This document shows, one piece after another, positions 30,784 through 38,513 of a stretch of DNA of 38,513 nucleotides. This DNA comes from Bacillota bacterium. Lineage in GTDB: Bacteria; Vulcanimicrobiota; SpSt-956; JAKJGF01. A program made the position numbers and the translations under genes. Where the stretch lies: NCBI GenBank assembly GCA_022704525.1, contig JAKJGF010000015.1, positions 1 through 38,513 on the forward strand. Reading direction: 5' to 3'. The stretch's first letter is position 1. Every line of letters starts with the position of its first letter. A model generated the notes under the pieces. That model ran no database searches and had not been told where the DNA came from. It worked only from the letters and a program-made list of their open reading frames with translations.

Positions 30784-31005
30784 ATGAGAACTTTATTAGA
30801 TCTTAAAACCGGTGAAAAGGCTATAGTAAAAAAAATAACTGGTTATAGCCTTATACATAGAAGACTTTTAGATATGGGCATTGTTTCTGGAACTTGTGTT
30901 CAACTGGTAAAATCTGCTCCTTTAGGAGATCCTCTGGAATTTAAAATTAAAGGATATCATTTGTCTTTACGAAAGTCTGAAGCATCAACAGTAGAAATCA
31001 TGTAG
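30784..31005 (+). CDS. feoA: Ferrous iron transport protein A
   Basis: A 73-residue cytoplasmic SH3-like protein: LLDLKTGEKAIVKKITG, RRLLDMGIVSGTCVQLVKSA, PLGDPLEFKIKGYHLSLRKSEA, which is the FeoA pattern and length. FeoA assists FeoB-mediated ferrous iron uptake. It is the first gene of feoA-feoB, behind a consensus promoter and a Fur-like palindrome. AAGG lies 10 nt before the ATG. The stop codon TAG overlaps the AGGT that may serve as SD for feoB. Confidence 0.95.
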   Translation: MRTLLDLKTGEKAIVKKITGYSLIHRRLLDMGIVSGTCVQLVKSAPLGDPLEFKIKGYHLSLRKSEASTVEIM

Positions 31006-31057
31006 GTCAGGTTTTTTGTCCGGGTTATAAATATGACACAATACCTGAATAGTTATG
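31004..31057 (+). promoter_or_regulatory. feoB initiation region: SD-like AGGT, hairpin, AUG
   Basis: AGGT (31004-31007, overlapping the feoA stop) is followed at once by arms CAGGTTTTTTGTC (31008-31020) and GACACAATACCTG (31035-31047), pairing at 11 of 13 positions around a 14-nt loop, then AATAGTT and ATG 31055. Effective spacing is 7 nt; linear spacing is 47 nt. No SD lies between hairpin and ATG. Confidence 0.5.
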
Positions 31058-33388
31058 AAATGGGAATATATGTCAAATAAGATAAAAGTTGCTCTCGCGG
31101 GAAATCCGAATTCAGGTAAAACAACTCTTTTTAATGCTCTTACCGGTTCAAGACAACATGTTGGCAATTATCCCGGTGTAACTGTAGAAAGAAAAGAAAC
31201 TAAATGTAAGTATAATGGTATAGAAATAACAGTAGTGGACCTCCCCGGAATTTATAGCCTTACTCCTTATTCTATTGAAGAATTAGTGGCAAGGAATTTT
31301 ATTTTTCAAGAAAAACCTGATGTTATAATAGATGTAATAGATTCTTCAAATCTGGAAAGAAACCTCTATCTGGCCATACAATTTATAGAACTTGATGTAC
31401 CTCTTCTTCTGGTTTTTAATATGATAGATGAGGCTATATCAAAAGGATATCATATAGACATTAAGTTGCTTTCCCGATTATTGAATACACCCGTTGTTAC
31501 AACTGTTGCATCAAAGGGTGAAGGTATAGATGATATTTTCAAAACTGTAGTTGCCTTGGCAGGAAACAGAAATCAGGCCAGTAGCAGTATAATTAAATAT
31601 GGAAAAGAAATAGACAGTCAGATAAATATATTATCTGATTATCTCTTAAATAAGAATATTATGAATGGCAAGTATGCTTTTAAATGGCTTGCTATCAAAT
31701 TACTGGAAGAAGATAGTGAAATTATTCAGGAGATAAATAAAAATTGTGACAATTCTGAAGAAATATTGTCTCTTTCTTCTAAATGCAGAGATTATTTGCA
31801 GAGTTTTTTCGGTGAAAAACCGGAGCGTATTATTGGTGATAAAAGATATGGTTTTATAAATGGTTTATGTAAAGAAACAGTTTATTTAGCCCAGGAAGAT
31901 AGAATATCTACCTCAGAGAAAATAGATAGTGTTTTAACTAATAGGATCCTTGGAATTCCAATATTTATTCTATTTATGTGGATTGTTTTTCAATTGACTT
32001 TTACTCTTGGCAACCCTCCTATGAGATTGATTGAATTCTGTATTGGATCACTTGGAAGATTTATTGCTTTTTTTATGAATGATGGAATTTTAAGATCTCT
32101 TATTGTAGATGGTGTAATAGGAGGAGTAGGAGGAGTTCTGGTATTTTTACCAAATATACTCTTGTTATTTCTTGCTTTAGCCGTTCTGGAAGATACAGGA
32201 TATATGGCAAGAGTAGCTTTTATTGTTGATAAATTAATGCATTTTATAGGTCTCCATGGTAAATCATTTATTCCTCTTCTTATAGGTTTTGGTTGCAGTG
32301 TTCCTGCAATTCTGGGAACAAGAACTATTGAGAATAGAAAAGATCGTATTATTACAATACTGGTAGTACCATTTATGAGCTGTGGTGCCAGACTTCCTGT
32401 CTATACATTGCTTATAGGTGCTTTTTTTTCATCTGCTGTGGCAGGCAATGTTCTCTTTTCTATATATATCACAGGTTTTCTTCTGGCTATATTAATGGCG
32501 GGTATCTTTAAAAAATTTCTTTTCCCGGGTGAATCCACACCTTTTGTTATGGAACTTCCTCCTTACAGGATACCTACATTAAAAAGTGTAATTATACATA
32601 TGTGGGAACATACCTGGCTTTATCTTCAAAAGGCCGGTACCATATTGCTGTCTTTATCAATATTGATATGGTTTTTAACTAATTTTCCTCAGAATATTAC
32701 TTACAGTAAGGATTATGAAAATAATATTAAGTCTGCCAGAGAAAATTTTGTTATTAATATGGAACCTCTGGCCCAAAAATTAAATGTCTCTATTGAGGAT
32801 ATAGATAAAAATGAAGACATAAAAAAAATTATAGAAAACTTAAAAACTTTGAAGCAATCTGAGGATGCAGTAAAACAGGGGGAATTATTAAAGTACCAGT
32901 ACGGTGAATTATATAATTTGAGTGTTAATTATATGGAACTCCAAAATTATATAGCCGGACAGATGGAAGAAAAACAGAGAGAGAAGTTAGGGGTAAGCTA
33001 TGCCGGTCGTATGGGTAAAGTACTTGAACCTTTTATTTCTCCTTTAGGATTTGATTGGAAGATAGGTGTTGCGTTATTTTCTGGCTTTGCTGCCAAGGAA
33101 GTAATAGTATCAACTCTTGGTACTATCTATAGCCTTGAAGAAGCAGATGAAAATTCTATTTCTCTCAGAGAAGCCCTGAAAAAGGATAAGATTTTTTCTC
33201 CTCTTGTGGCATATACTTTGATGATATTTATTCTTATATATAGTCCCTGTATAGCCACTATAGTAGTTGTCTGGAAGGAAACAAATTCTTATTTCTGGCC
33301 ATTGTTTATGATATTTTATACTATTTGTCTTGCCTGGATATTAGCATTTTTTATATACCAGGGAGGGAGATTACTGGGATTAAATTGA
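31055..33388 (+). CDS. feoB: Ferrous iron transporter FeoB
   Basis: A 777-residue GTP-dependent ferrous iron permease of the inner membrane. G domain: G1 GNPNSGKT (16-23), G2 region YPGVTVERKE, G3 DLPGIYSL, and G4 NMIDEA. The membrane part has two Gate domains; typical segments are LEDTGYMARVAFIVDKLMHFIGLHGKSF (seen as DTGYMARVAFI and GLHGKSF), GCSVPAILGTRTIENRKDR, MSCGARLPVY and FAAKEVIVSTLGTIY. A charged insertion of about 120 residues (around 545-665) between late helices is common in this family. ATG 31055 was chosen; ATG 31070 (MSNKIKVALAG) is also possible, and neither has an adjacent SD. Confidence 0.96.
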   Translation: MKWEYMSNKIKVALAGNPNSGKTTLFNALTGSRQHVGNYPGVTVERKETKCKYNGIEITVVDLPGIYSLTPYSIEELVARNFIFQEKPDVIIDVIDSSNLERNLYLAIQFIELDVPLLLVFNMIDEAISKGYHIDIKLLSRLLNTPVVTTVASKGEGIDDIFKTVVALAGNRNQASSSIIKYGKEIDSQINILSDYLLNKNIMNGKYAFKWLAIKLLEEDSEIIQEINKNCDNSEEILSLSSKCRDYLQSFFGEKPERIIGDKRYGFINGLCKETVYLAQEDRISTSEKIDSVLTNRILGIPIFILFMWIVFQLTFTLGNPPMRLIEFCIGSLGRFIAFFMNDGILRSLIVDGVIGGVGGVLVFLPNILLLFLALAVLEDTGYMARVAFIVDKLMHFIGLHGKSFIPLLIGFGCSVPAILGTRTIENRKDRIITILVVPFMSCGARLPVYTLLIGAFFSSAVAGNVLFSIYITGFLLAILMAGIFKKFLFPGESTPFVMELPPYRIPTLKSVIIHMWEHTWLYLQKAGTILLSLSILIWFLTNFPQNITYSKDYENNIKSARENFVINMEPLAQKLNVSIEDIDKNEDIKKIIENLKTLKQSEDAVKQGELLKYQYGELYNLSVNYMELQNYIAGQMEEKQREKLGVSYAGRMGKVLEPFISPLGFDWKIGVALFSGFAAKEVIVSTLGTIYSLEEADENSISLREALKKDKIFSPLVAYTLMIFILIYSPCIATIVVVWKETNSYFWPLFMIFYTICLAWILAFFIYQGGRLLGLN

Positions 33389-33411
33389 TTTACTTTTGAG
33401 AAGGGATAGGT

Positions 33412-33585
33412 ATGTTAGATTATGTAATTGTAGGCCTTATAGTTTTAGCTTCTTTTATATTTTTTATAAAAGCTTTTATTCGTAAAATTAAAGAAAAATC
33501 TTCCGGTAAATGTCAGGGTTCTTCTTCATGTAATAGTTGTTGTTCAGGACATTTGAGAGATAATAGAAAAAGTGAAAAGAAGTGA
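33412..33585 (+). CDS. FeoB-associated Cys-rich membrane peptide
   Basis: A 57-residue protein. One membrane helix (about 3-22, VIVGLIVLASFIFFIKAF), a basic stretch, then a cysteine-rich tail KCQGSSSCNSCCSGH. This is the layout of the FeoB-associated Cys-rich proteins found downstream of feoB in many bacteria; it is thought to help FeoB, though its role is not settled. It lies 23 bp after feoB with a normal SD (AAGGGATAGG) before the ATG. The last codons (KSEKK) and TGA stop fall in heptad element J. Confidence 0.82.
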   Translation: MLDYVIVGLIVLASFIFFIKAFIRKIKEKSSGKCQGSSSCNSCCSGHLRDNRKSEKK

Positions 33586-33703
33586 AATGTGAGAAGTTAG
33601 ATGTGAAACGTGGGTAGGAGCAGAATATTGTTCTGCCCTTTTACCGATCACACACCACCCGATCACTGATTACTTATTACATTACCGGTCACCCATCACT
33701 GGA
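33571..33703. repeat. Heptad element J between convergent genes, with a terminator-like core
   Basis: Left side: GTGAAAA, GTGAAAT, GTGAGAA, GTGAAAC units. Core: GCAGAA-TATTG-TTCTGC (33620-33636), followed by CCTTTT. Right side: inverted GTGATCG, GTAATCA, GTAATGT, GTGACCG, GTGATGG units. The Cys-rich peptide ends at a TGA (33583-33585) in the left units, and the hybrid histidine kinase ends at a TGA (33689-33691) in the right units. The core hairpin probably terminates transcription. Confidence 0.7.
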
Positions 33704-35947
33704 ACGTTCTACAAGTATTTTATGTAGCATTTCCTTAAATTCAGATATTTTATATGGTTTTGCAACAACACCTTTAAATCCATATTTTTTAAATTCAGCC
33801 ATTACAGGATCATTAGAATAACCGCTGGAAACAATTGCTTTAACTTCTGGATTAATCTCTTTAAGTTTTTCTATAGCTTCTTTTCCGCCCATTCCTCCGG
33901 GTATTGTTAAATCCATTATTATTACATCAAAGGGTTGGCCTCTTTCCTGAGCTTTTTTATATATTTCAATTACTTCAGTACCGTCTTTTGCAACTTGCAC
34001 CTTATATCCGAGACGATGCAGTATCATTTCAGTTGTTTTTAAGACCAGAGGTTCATCATCCATTAAGAGTATACTTGCATTTTTTTTAATACTTTCATTA
34101 ATTTCATCATTATCTTTTAATTCATATTCAATGGCAGGCAGATAGATATAAAAGGTTGTACCATATCCATAATCAGATTCTGCATTAATATATCCTTCAT
34201 GTTTTTTTATAATAGAATATGCTGTTGTCAGACCGATACCTTTCCCTTCATGTTTGGTGGTAAAATAGGGATCAAATATTTTGGGCAGATTTTCTTTAGT
34301 TATTCCAGTTCCAGAATCTTTTATGTTAATTTTTAGATATTTTCCTTCAGGGAAGGGTAAAATTTCTGTTGATTTTATATTTACGTTTTCAACTTTTATT
34401 TCTATCTTGCCACCATGGGGCATAGATTCTTTTGCATTAATTATAATATTATTTATAACCTGGCTTATTTGAGATGCATCAATTTCTACAGGCCAGAGAG
34501 AAGGGGGGATATGAAATTCACTCTTTACATTTGAACCACTCAGAGCAAAGCAGGTTGTTTCCTTTATTAATTCTGAGATAGAAGTACACATTTTGATAGG
34601 TGAACCGCCTTTCGCAAAAGTGAGCAATTGTCTGGTTAAATTTTTTGCTCTGAGAGATGCATTTTCTGCTTCTGTCAATATATCATATATTTCATCACCT
34701 TGCTTTGTATACATTTTCCCGAGAGTTATATTACCTATAACTGTTGTTAAAATATTATTAAAATCATGAGCAATTCCCCCGGCCAGAACACCTAGAGATT
34801 CTATTTTATTGGCTTTTAGAATCTCTTCTTCTAACTTTGTTTGTTCAGTAATATCTCTGAATACCAGTACAACTCCGATAATCTTTCCATTTTTATCAAG
34901 AATAGGTGCTCCACTATTGGATATGAGTTTTTCTGAACCGTCTTTCCCTATAAGAAGTGTCTCTTCAGGAATAGTTGTTATTTTAAATGTTTTGAGTACT
35001 TTTGCTACAGGATTTTCACAGGGTTTTCTACTTTTTTCATTGATAATATGAAAAACCTCGTTTATATATTTTCCCCGGGCATCTTCTTCTGACCAACCAG
35101 TAATGTGTTCTGCTGCTTTATTAATTAATACTATCTTACCTTCTATATCTGTAGTAATAACACCATCTCCTATAGATCTTAGTGTTACTGCAAGATGCTC
35201 TTTTTCAGAAGCAAGTAATTCTTCTGCTTTTTTCCTCTCTGTAATATCCTGAATCATAGCCATTTTCGATATTGTTCCATTTGAGTGGTAAACAGGTGTA
35301 TTCACAATATAATACCACCTGTTATCTTTCGGGCTGAGTATTTCCCATTTAACTGTTTCACTACGAAATATTTTCTCATTTACACACCAGGGACAGATTT
35401 CTTCAAGTTCATGAAGGACTTTAAAACATTTTTGTCCCGTGCCATTATAACCCGTCCTTTCAATGAAGTGTTTATTCATGAATTCCACAGTATAGTCTTC
35501 TGAACAGATGTAAATTAATCCGTCAAATGTTTCTACTATGGCTTTGTATTTTGCCCAGGAGTTATCGAGCTCATTATAAGTATATTTTCTTTCTGTAATG
35601 TCATGAATTATTACCCTGATTATATCATCTTCTGTAGAATTCTGAATTAAACTTACATCACAGATGACCCATTTCATTAATCCAGATATTGTTTTTATAG
35701 GGAATTCTATGGCACGGAGAAATTTATTTTTTTGAATTTTTTTAATATCCATTTCATCCGGCCATGGAGATGTAAGGAGTTCTGAAATATTTTTCCCTGC
35801 TAAAAGAGAGGGTTCGGGGAATCTATCTTCAATGTCCAGGATTTTTAATGTTATCCTGTCTATAGTCTGGATTAAACCTTCTAAATTATAAGTATATATT
35901 CCAATCCCCGCGAATTCAAGAGCTTCTTTAATATCTGATATATTCAT
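33689..35947 (-). CDS. Multi-PAS hybrid histidine kinase with C-terminal receiver
   Basis: A 752-residue soluble kinase. Three PAS domains (about 5-120, 125-245, 250-370), the second with Cys residues in CFKVLHELEEICPWCVNEK that could bind a metal or respond to redox. HisKA follows with His394 in GVLAGGIAHDFNNIL (NtrB/HWE-like DFNN type), then HATPase with NNIIINAKESMPHGG, DSGTGITKENLPKIFDPYFTTK and GKGIGLTTAYSI. The C-terminal receiver domain (about 628-748) has acidic DDEP, phospho-acceptor Asp679 (IIMDLTIPGGMGG) and Lys in VAKPY. All key residues are present. The output partner is not encoded nearby. Confidence 0.93.
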   Translation of the reverse strand: MNISDIKEALEFAGIGIYTYNLEGLIQTIDRITLKILDIEDRFPEPSLLAGKNISELLTSPWPDEMDIKKIQKNKFLRAIEFPIKTISGLMKWVICDVSLIQNSTEDDIIRVIIHDITERKYTYNELDNSWAKYKAIVETFDGLIYICSEDYTVEFMNKHFIERTGYNGTGQKCFKVLHELEEICPWCVNEKIFRSETVKWEILSPKDNRWYYIVNTPVYHSNGTISKMAMIQDITERKKAEELLASEKEHLAVTLRSIGDGVITTDIEGKIVLINKAAEHITGWSEEDARGKYINEVFHIINEKSRKPCENPVAKVLKTFKITTIPEETLLIGKDGSEKLISNSGAPILDKNGKIIGVVLVFRDITEQTKLEEEILKANKIESLGVLAGGIAHDFNNILTTVIGNITLGKMYTKQGDEIYDILTEAENASLRAKNLTRQLLTFAKGGSPIKMCTSISELIKETTCFALSGSNVKSEFHIPPSLWPVEIDASQISQVINNIIINAKESMPHGGKIEIKVENVNIKSTEILPFPEGKYLKINIKDSGTGITKENLPKIFDPYFTTKHEGKGIGLTTAYSIIKKHEGYINAESDYGYGTTFYIYLPAIEYELKDNDEINESIKKNASILLMDDEPLVLKTTEMILHRLGYKVQVAKDGTEVIEIYKKAQERGQPFDVIIMDLTIPGGMGGKEAIEKLKEINPEVKAIVSSGYSNDPVMAEFKKYGFKGVVAKPYKISEFKEMLHKILVERSSDG

Positions 35948-36158
35948 AAAATGTAATCTTTTCTTTTATTATAGATAAGTCATCACAAATCACCAGGTTA
36001 TCAATTATATAATTATAATATATTACTAAATTATTTTCTGTCTTTAAGATAACATTTACAAGAGTTTTAATTTATTTCAAAGTATAAAAAAAATTCAAAG
36101 GATATTTTTATAATTCTTAGAAAATAAGTAAAAAATCTTATTAAGGAGTAATCAAATT

Positions 36159-36734
36159 ATGAAAGTAATTGCTTTTAACGGTAGTCCCAGAGAAAATGGA
36201 AATACTGCGATTCTTCTTAAAACAGTTTTATCTGAACTCTCTAAGGACGGTATTGAAACTGAACTTATTCAGTTAGGAACAAAACCTCTATCCGGGTGTA
36301 TTGCCTGTTATAAGTGTCGTGAAAATAAAGATAGAAAATGTGTTATTACTACAGACAGTTTAAATGACTACATAGTAAAAATGATCGAAGCAGATGGTAT
36401 TATTTTGGGTTCACCGGTTTATTTTACAGATATTACATCTAATATTAAATCTCTTATGGACAGGGCCGGTTTTGTATGCAGGGGAAATGGAGATCTTTTG
36501 CAACGTAAGTTAGGAGCGGCAGTGGTAGCTGTAAGACGTGCCGGAGGCATTCATACCTTTGATTCTTTAAATCATTTTTTTCTGATAAATCAGATGATTG
36601 TTCCAGGGTCCAGTTACTGGAATATAGGTATGGGTCTTATGCCAGGGGATGTAACTAAAGATGAAGAAGGTATGAAAACTATGGAAAATCTCGGTAAAAA
36701 TATGGCCTGGCTCTTAAAGAAAATACATTCCTGA
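36159..36734 (+). CDS. Iron-sulfur flavoprotein / NADPH-dependent FMN reductase family
   Basis: A 191-residue flavodoxin-like protein. N-terminal FMN phosphate loop GSPRENGNTAILL, then a compact cysteine motif Cys47-x2-Cys50-x2-Cys53-x7-Cys61 (CIACYKCRENKDRKC), as in iron-sulfur flavoproteins (Isf), which bind a 4Fe-4S cluster; ADGIILGSPVYFTDITS is the second FMN-binding segment. Isf proteins transfer electrons and help detoxify oxygen in anaerobes. Length fits the family. AAGGAG lies 11 nt before the ATG. It diverges from the hybrid kinase. Confidence 0.88.
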   Translation: MKVIAFNGSPRENGNTAILLKTVLSELSKDGIETELIQLGTKPLSGCIACYKCRENKDRKCVITTDSLNDYIVKMIEADGIILGSPVYFTDITSNIKSLMDRAGFVCRGNGDLLQRKLGAAVVAVRRAGGIHTFDSLNHFFLINQMIVPGSSYWNIGMGLMPGDVTKDEEGMKTMENLGKNMAWLLKKIHS

Positions 36735-36794
36735 AAGGAATAAAAAAACAGGAGAAAGACTTCAGTAAATCGCTATAGAGTAAATATATGGATC

Positions 36795-36826
36795 TCATAG
36801 CTGATAGCTGATAGGTAATAGCTATT
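36795..36826. repeat. Heptad repeat K before the WD40 kinase gene
   Basis: ATAGCTG, ATAGCTG, ATAGGTA, ATAGCTA units in direct repeat, ending next to the ATG at 36828. A different unit sequence from the GTGANNN arrays but the same 7-bp period and the same position between a gene end and the next start codon. Confidence 0.5.
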
Positions 36827-36827
36827 T

Positions 36828-38513
36828 ATGAAAAATATTTTAAAAAGTCATTACAAAGTAATAAGTGAAATAGAAAGTGAAGTAATAGATGGTCTTTATC
36901 TTCTTATGGATAAAGATACTAAAACTGAATATATTTTGAAGGAGATCCTTCAAAAAACTACTTCTTTGGAAGATGAAATTATACTGAGAGAATTTGGTGA
37001 ATTAGTAGAAAGAGGTGCTACTATAGATGATACTATAGAAACACCGATTATAGTGGATTTCTTTATAGAAGAAGGACATAAATATCTTGTTTTGGAAGCC
37101 TGTGAAGATAATGGAACTGTTTCCTGGCTTGAAGCTTTTCCATCTCTTGGATATATTTTCAGGGATTCTTATGTGGTAGTTCATGGTATATCGACAGGGG
37201 GGTTTGGTGTGGTCTATCAGGTAAGAGATGCTCATATACCGGGTAAATACTGGGCTTTAAAGGAGATGTATGATGATAGTGACAGGCCGAAAGTAATAGA
37301 GAAGAGTTTTCGACAGGAAGCAGAGATACTTGCAGGACTTGAACATCGATGTATTCCAATTATAATAGGTTTTTTTACTGAAGAAAACAGACATTATCTG
37401 GTTATGGAATATATAAAGGGCCATACTCTGGGGGATATGATAGATAATCTTCAGGGAAATGAATATTTGCCGGAAGAAATTATTCTGGAATGGGCTATTC
37501 AGATATGTGAAGTCCTTGAATACCTTCATGGAAGACCTCAACCTGTAATATTTCGGGATATGAAACCTGATAATATAATGATTACCTATGAAAAAGAATT
37601 AAAACTTATAGATTTCGGTATATCCTGTATATTTGAAGGCCCCAGGGGTAAAACTACACTTCATGCTCTTCTTTCTGAAGGTTATGCACCACAGGAGCAA
37701 TGGCTTGGAAGAACAGAACCAAGAAGTGATATTTATTCTTTCGGAGCAACTCTTCATCACCTTATAACCAGGATTCATCCAAGAGATATAGCTCCTGAGT
37801 TCCCGCCACCGGATCAATTAAATCCTCTTATATCAAGAGAGTTATCCCTTGTAGTGCTTAGAGCATTGCAACCAAAGCCTGTAGATAGATATCAGACTGT
37901 TTCTGATATGAAAAAAGATTTATTAAAAATAGCAGAGATAAGAAAATCTTCTGAGGAAGAAAGTGTTTTGCTCTCTTCAGGAGAAAAATATGAAGAAGAA
38001 GATTCTTTTAAAGCACTCTCTGAATATATGAAGGTTCTGGATTTAAATAAGAAGAACGAAAAAGCCCATTACAGACTTGCCGGATGTTATGAAAAACTGG
38101 GGTTTAAGGATAAAGGAATAGAACATTATAAAAAAGCATTAGAATATGCTATTTCAGCTGATATTAAACAGAAGAGTTACGAGAGATTAAAGATTCTTGA
38201 AGGAGAGATACTTGAAAAATCTTTAGGACCTGTCTCTGCCAGGATTATGGAGAATATAGAATTGATCCCTGCCAGTAATCTTGAATATGGTTCTTATCTT
38301 TCCCCCAGAGATTTTCTTTTGACTTTAAGATTTGGCCATAGCTCCGGTATAAATGATCTATCTATAGTGCCGGGAACCAGTCTTGTAGCTTCTGCCGGTA
38401 ATGATAAAACTATTAAAATCTGGGATATAGATAAAAAGTTGCTTATGTATACTCTGGAGGGACATATGGATGAAGTAAATTTTGTCTCTGTAAGTTCTGA
38501 CGGAAAATGGCTT
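36828..38513 (+). CDS. Ser/Thr protein kinase with duplicated N-lobe, TPR and WD40 repeats (partial)
   Basis: The first 562 residues are visible; the frame is open at the window end. An intact kinase domain (about 110-375) has glycine loop STGGFGVVY, Lys145 (WALKEM), FRDMKPDN (Asp244, Asn249), Asp262 in DFG, and GYAPQEQW. Residues about 8-100 look like a second, degenerate N-lobe: TEYILKEI resembles the beta-3 lysine strand and IVDFFIEEGHKYLVLEACE resembles the hinge segment GFFTEENRHYLVMEYIKG. TPR-like repeats (about 385-450, SEYMKVLDLNKKNEKAHYRL) are followed by WD40 blades (ASAGNDKTIKIWDI). No zinc ribbon. There is no clear SD; heptad K precedes the ATG. Confidence 0.88.
   Translation, partial: MKNILKSHYKVISEIESEVIDGLYLLMDKDTKTEYILKEILQKTTSLEDEIILREFGELVERGATIDDTIETPIIVDFFIEEGHKYLVLEACEDNGTVSWLEAFPSLGYIFRDSYVVVHGISTGGFGVVYQVRDAHIPGKYWALKEMYDDSDRPKVIEKSFRQEAEILAGLEHRCIPIIIGFFTEENRHYLVMEYIKGHTLGDMIDNLQGNEYLPEEIILEWAIQICEVLEYLHGRPQPVIFRDMKPDNIMITYEKELKLIDFGISCIFEGPRGKTTLHALLSEGYAPQEQWLGRTEPRSDIYSFGATLHHLITRIHPRDIAPEFPPPDQLNPLISRELSLVVLRALQPKPVDRYQTVSDMKKDLLKIAEIRKSSEEESVLLSSGEKYEEEDSFKALSEYMKVLDLNKKNEKAHYRLAGCYEKLGFKDKGIEHYKKALEYAISADIKQKSYERLKILEGEILEKSLGPVSARIMENIELIPASNLEYGSYLSPRDFLLTLRFGHSSGINDLSIVPGTSLVASAGNDKTIKIWDIDKKLLMYTLEGHMDEVNFVSVSSDGKWL

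Noticed and set aside
36728-36750. ATTCCT-GAA-AGGAAT hairpin after the flavoprotein gene as a terminator
   Set aside because: It is followed by an A-tract, not a T-tract, on the plus strand, so it would not terminate that gene.

Overview
The window is AT-rich DNA from a bacterium with an outer membrane: it encodes an OstA/LptD-like barrel protein and several secreted or membrane sensor proteins. FeoAB iron uptake and a cluster-binding flavoprotein suggest an anaerobic or microaerobic life. A YqzL-type microprotein, usually met in Firmicutes-type genomes, sits beside the LptD-like gene. I cannot place the organism in a named phylum; the mix suggests a poorly sampled diderm lineage. I saw no tRNA, rRNA, CRISPR array or insertion sequence.

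Layout. 1-7.5 kb: an acyl-CoA dehydrogenase, a GAF/PAS histidine kinase, a zinc-ribbon Ser/Thr kinase with a TolB-type propeller, and a cyclic-nucleotide-binding protein. 7.5-11.2 kb: ATPase and two permeases of a BMP/nucleoside-type ABC importer, without its binding protein. 11.3-15.2 kb: a small unknown protein, a methyltransferase, the infC-rpmI-rplT operon, a SpoU rRNA methylase and a YqzL-like microprotein. 15.2-19 kb: envelope proteins (LptD-like; CsgG-like plus Ig-like repeats). 19-24 kb: an oligopeptide permease, its binding lipoprotein, and a zinc-ribbon pseudokinase fused to a formylglycine-generating-enzyme-like domain. 24-26.3 kb: unknown proteins. 26.5-30.5 kb: a convergent HD-GYP protein and histidine kinase. 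30.5-33.6 kb: feoA, feoB and a FeoB-associated Cys-rich peptide behind a consensus promoter and a Fur-like palindrome. 33.7-38.5 kb: a PAS hybrid histidine kinase, an iron-sulfur flavoprotein, and the start of a Ser/Thr kinase with TPR and WD40 repeats that runs off the window.

Two layers beyond the genes stand out. First, infC, rpmI, rplT and feoB each have a Shine-Dalgarno (SD) sequence too far from the start codon, with a hairpin exactly in between, so that folding would restore normal spacing. infC appears to start at AUA. Second, at least ten gene ends carry arrays of a degenerate heptamer, roughly GTRANNN, usually as two inverted arms around an AT-rich core. The arrays often provide the stop codon of the upstream gene. 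In three ABC-transporter junctions they lie between an SD-like sequence and the next start codon, the same layout as in the ribosomal-protein operon. This suggests, as inference only, that structured spacers are a general feature of translation initiation inside operons of this organism.

Signal transduction is very dense: three histidine kinases, three kinase-fold Ser/Thr proteins (one probably catalytically dead), a c-di-GMP phosphodiesterase-type protein and a cNMP-binding protein in 38.5 kb. Several promoters match the sigma-70/sigma-A consensus with 16-18 bp spacers.
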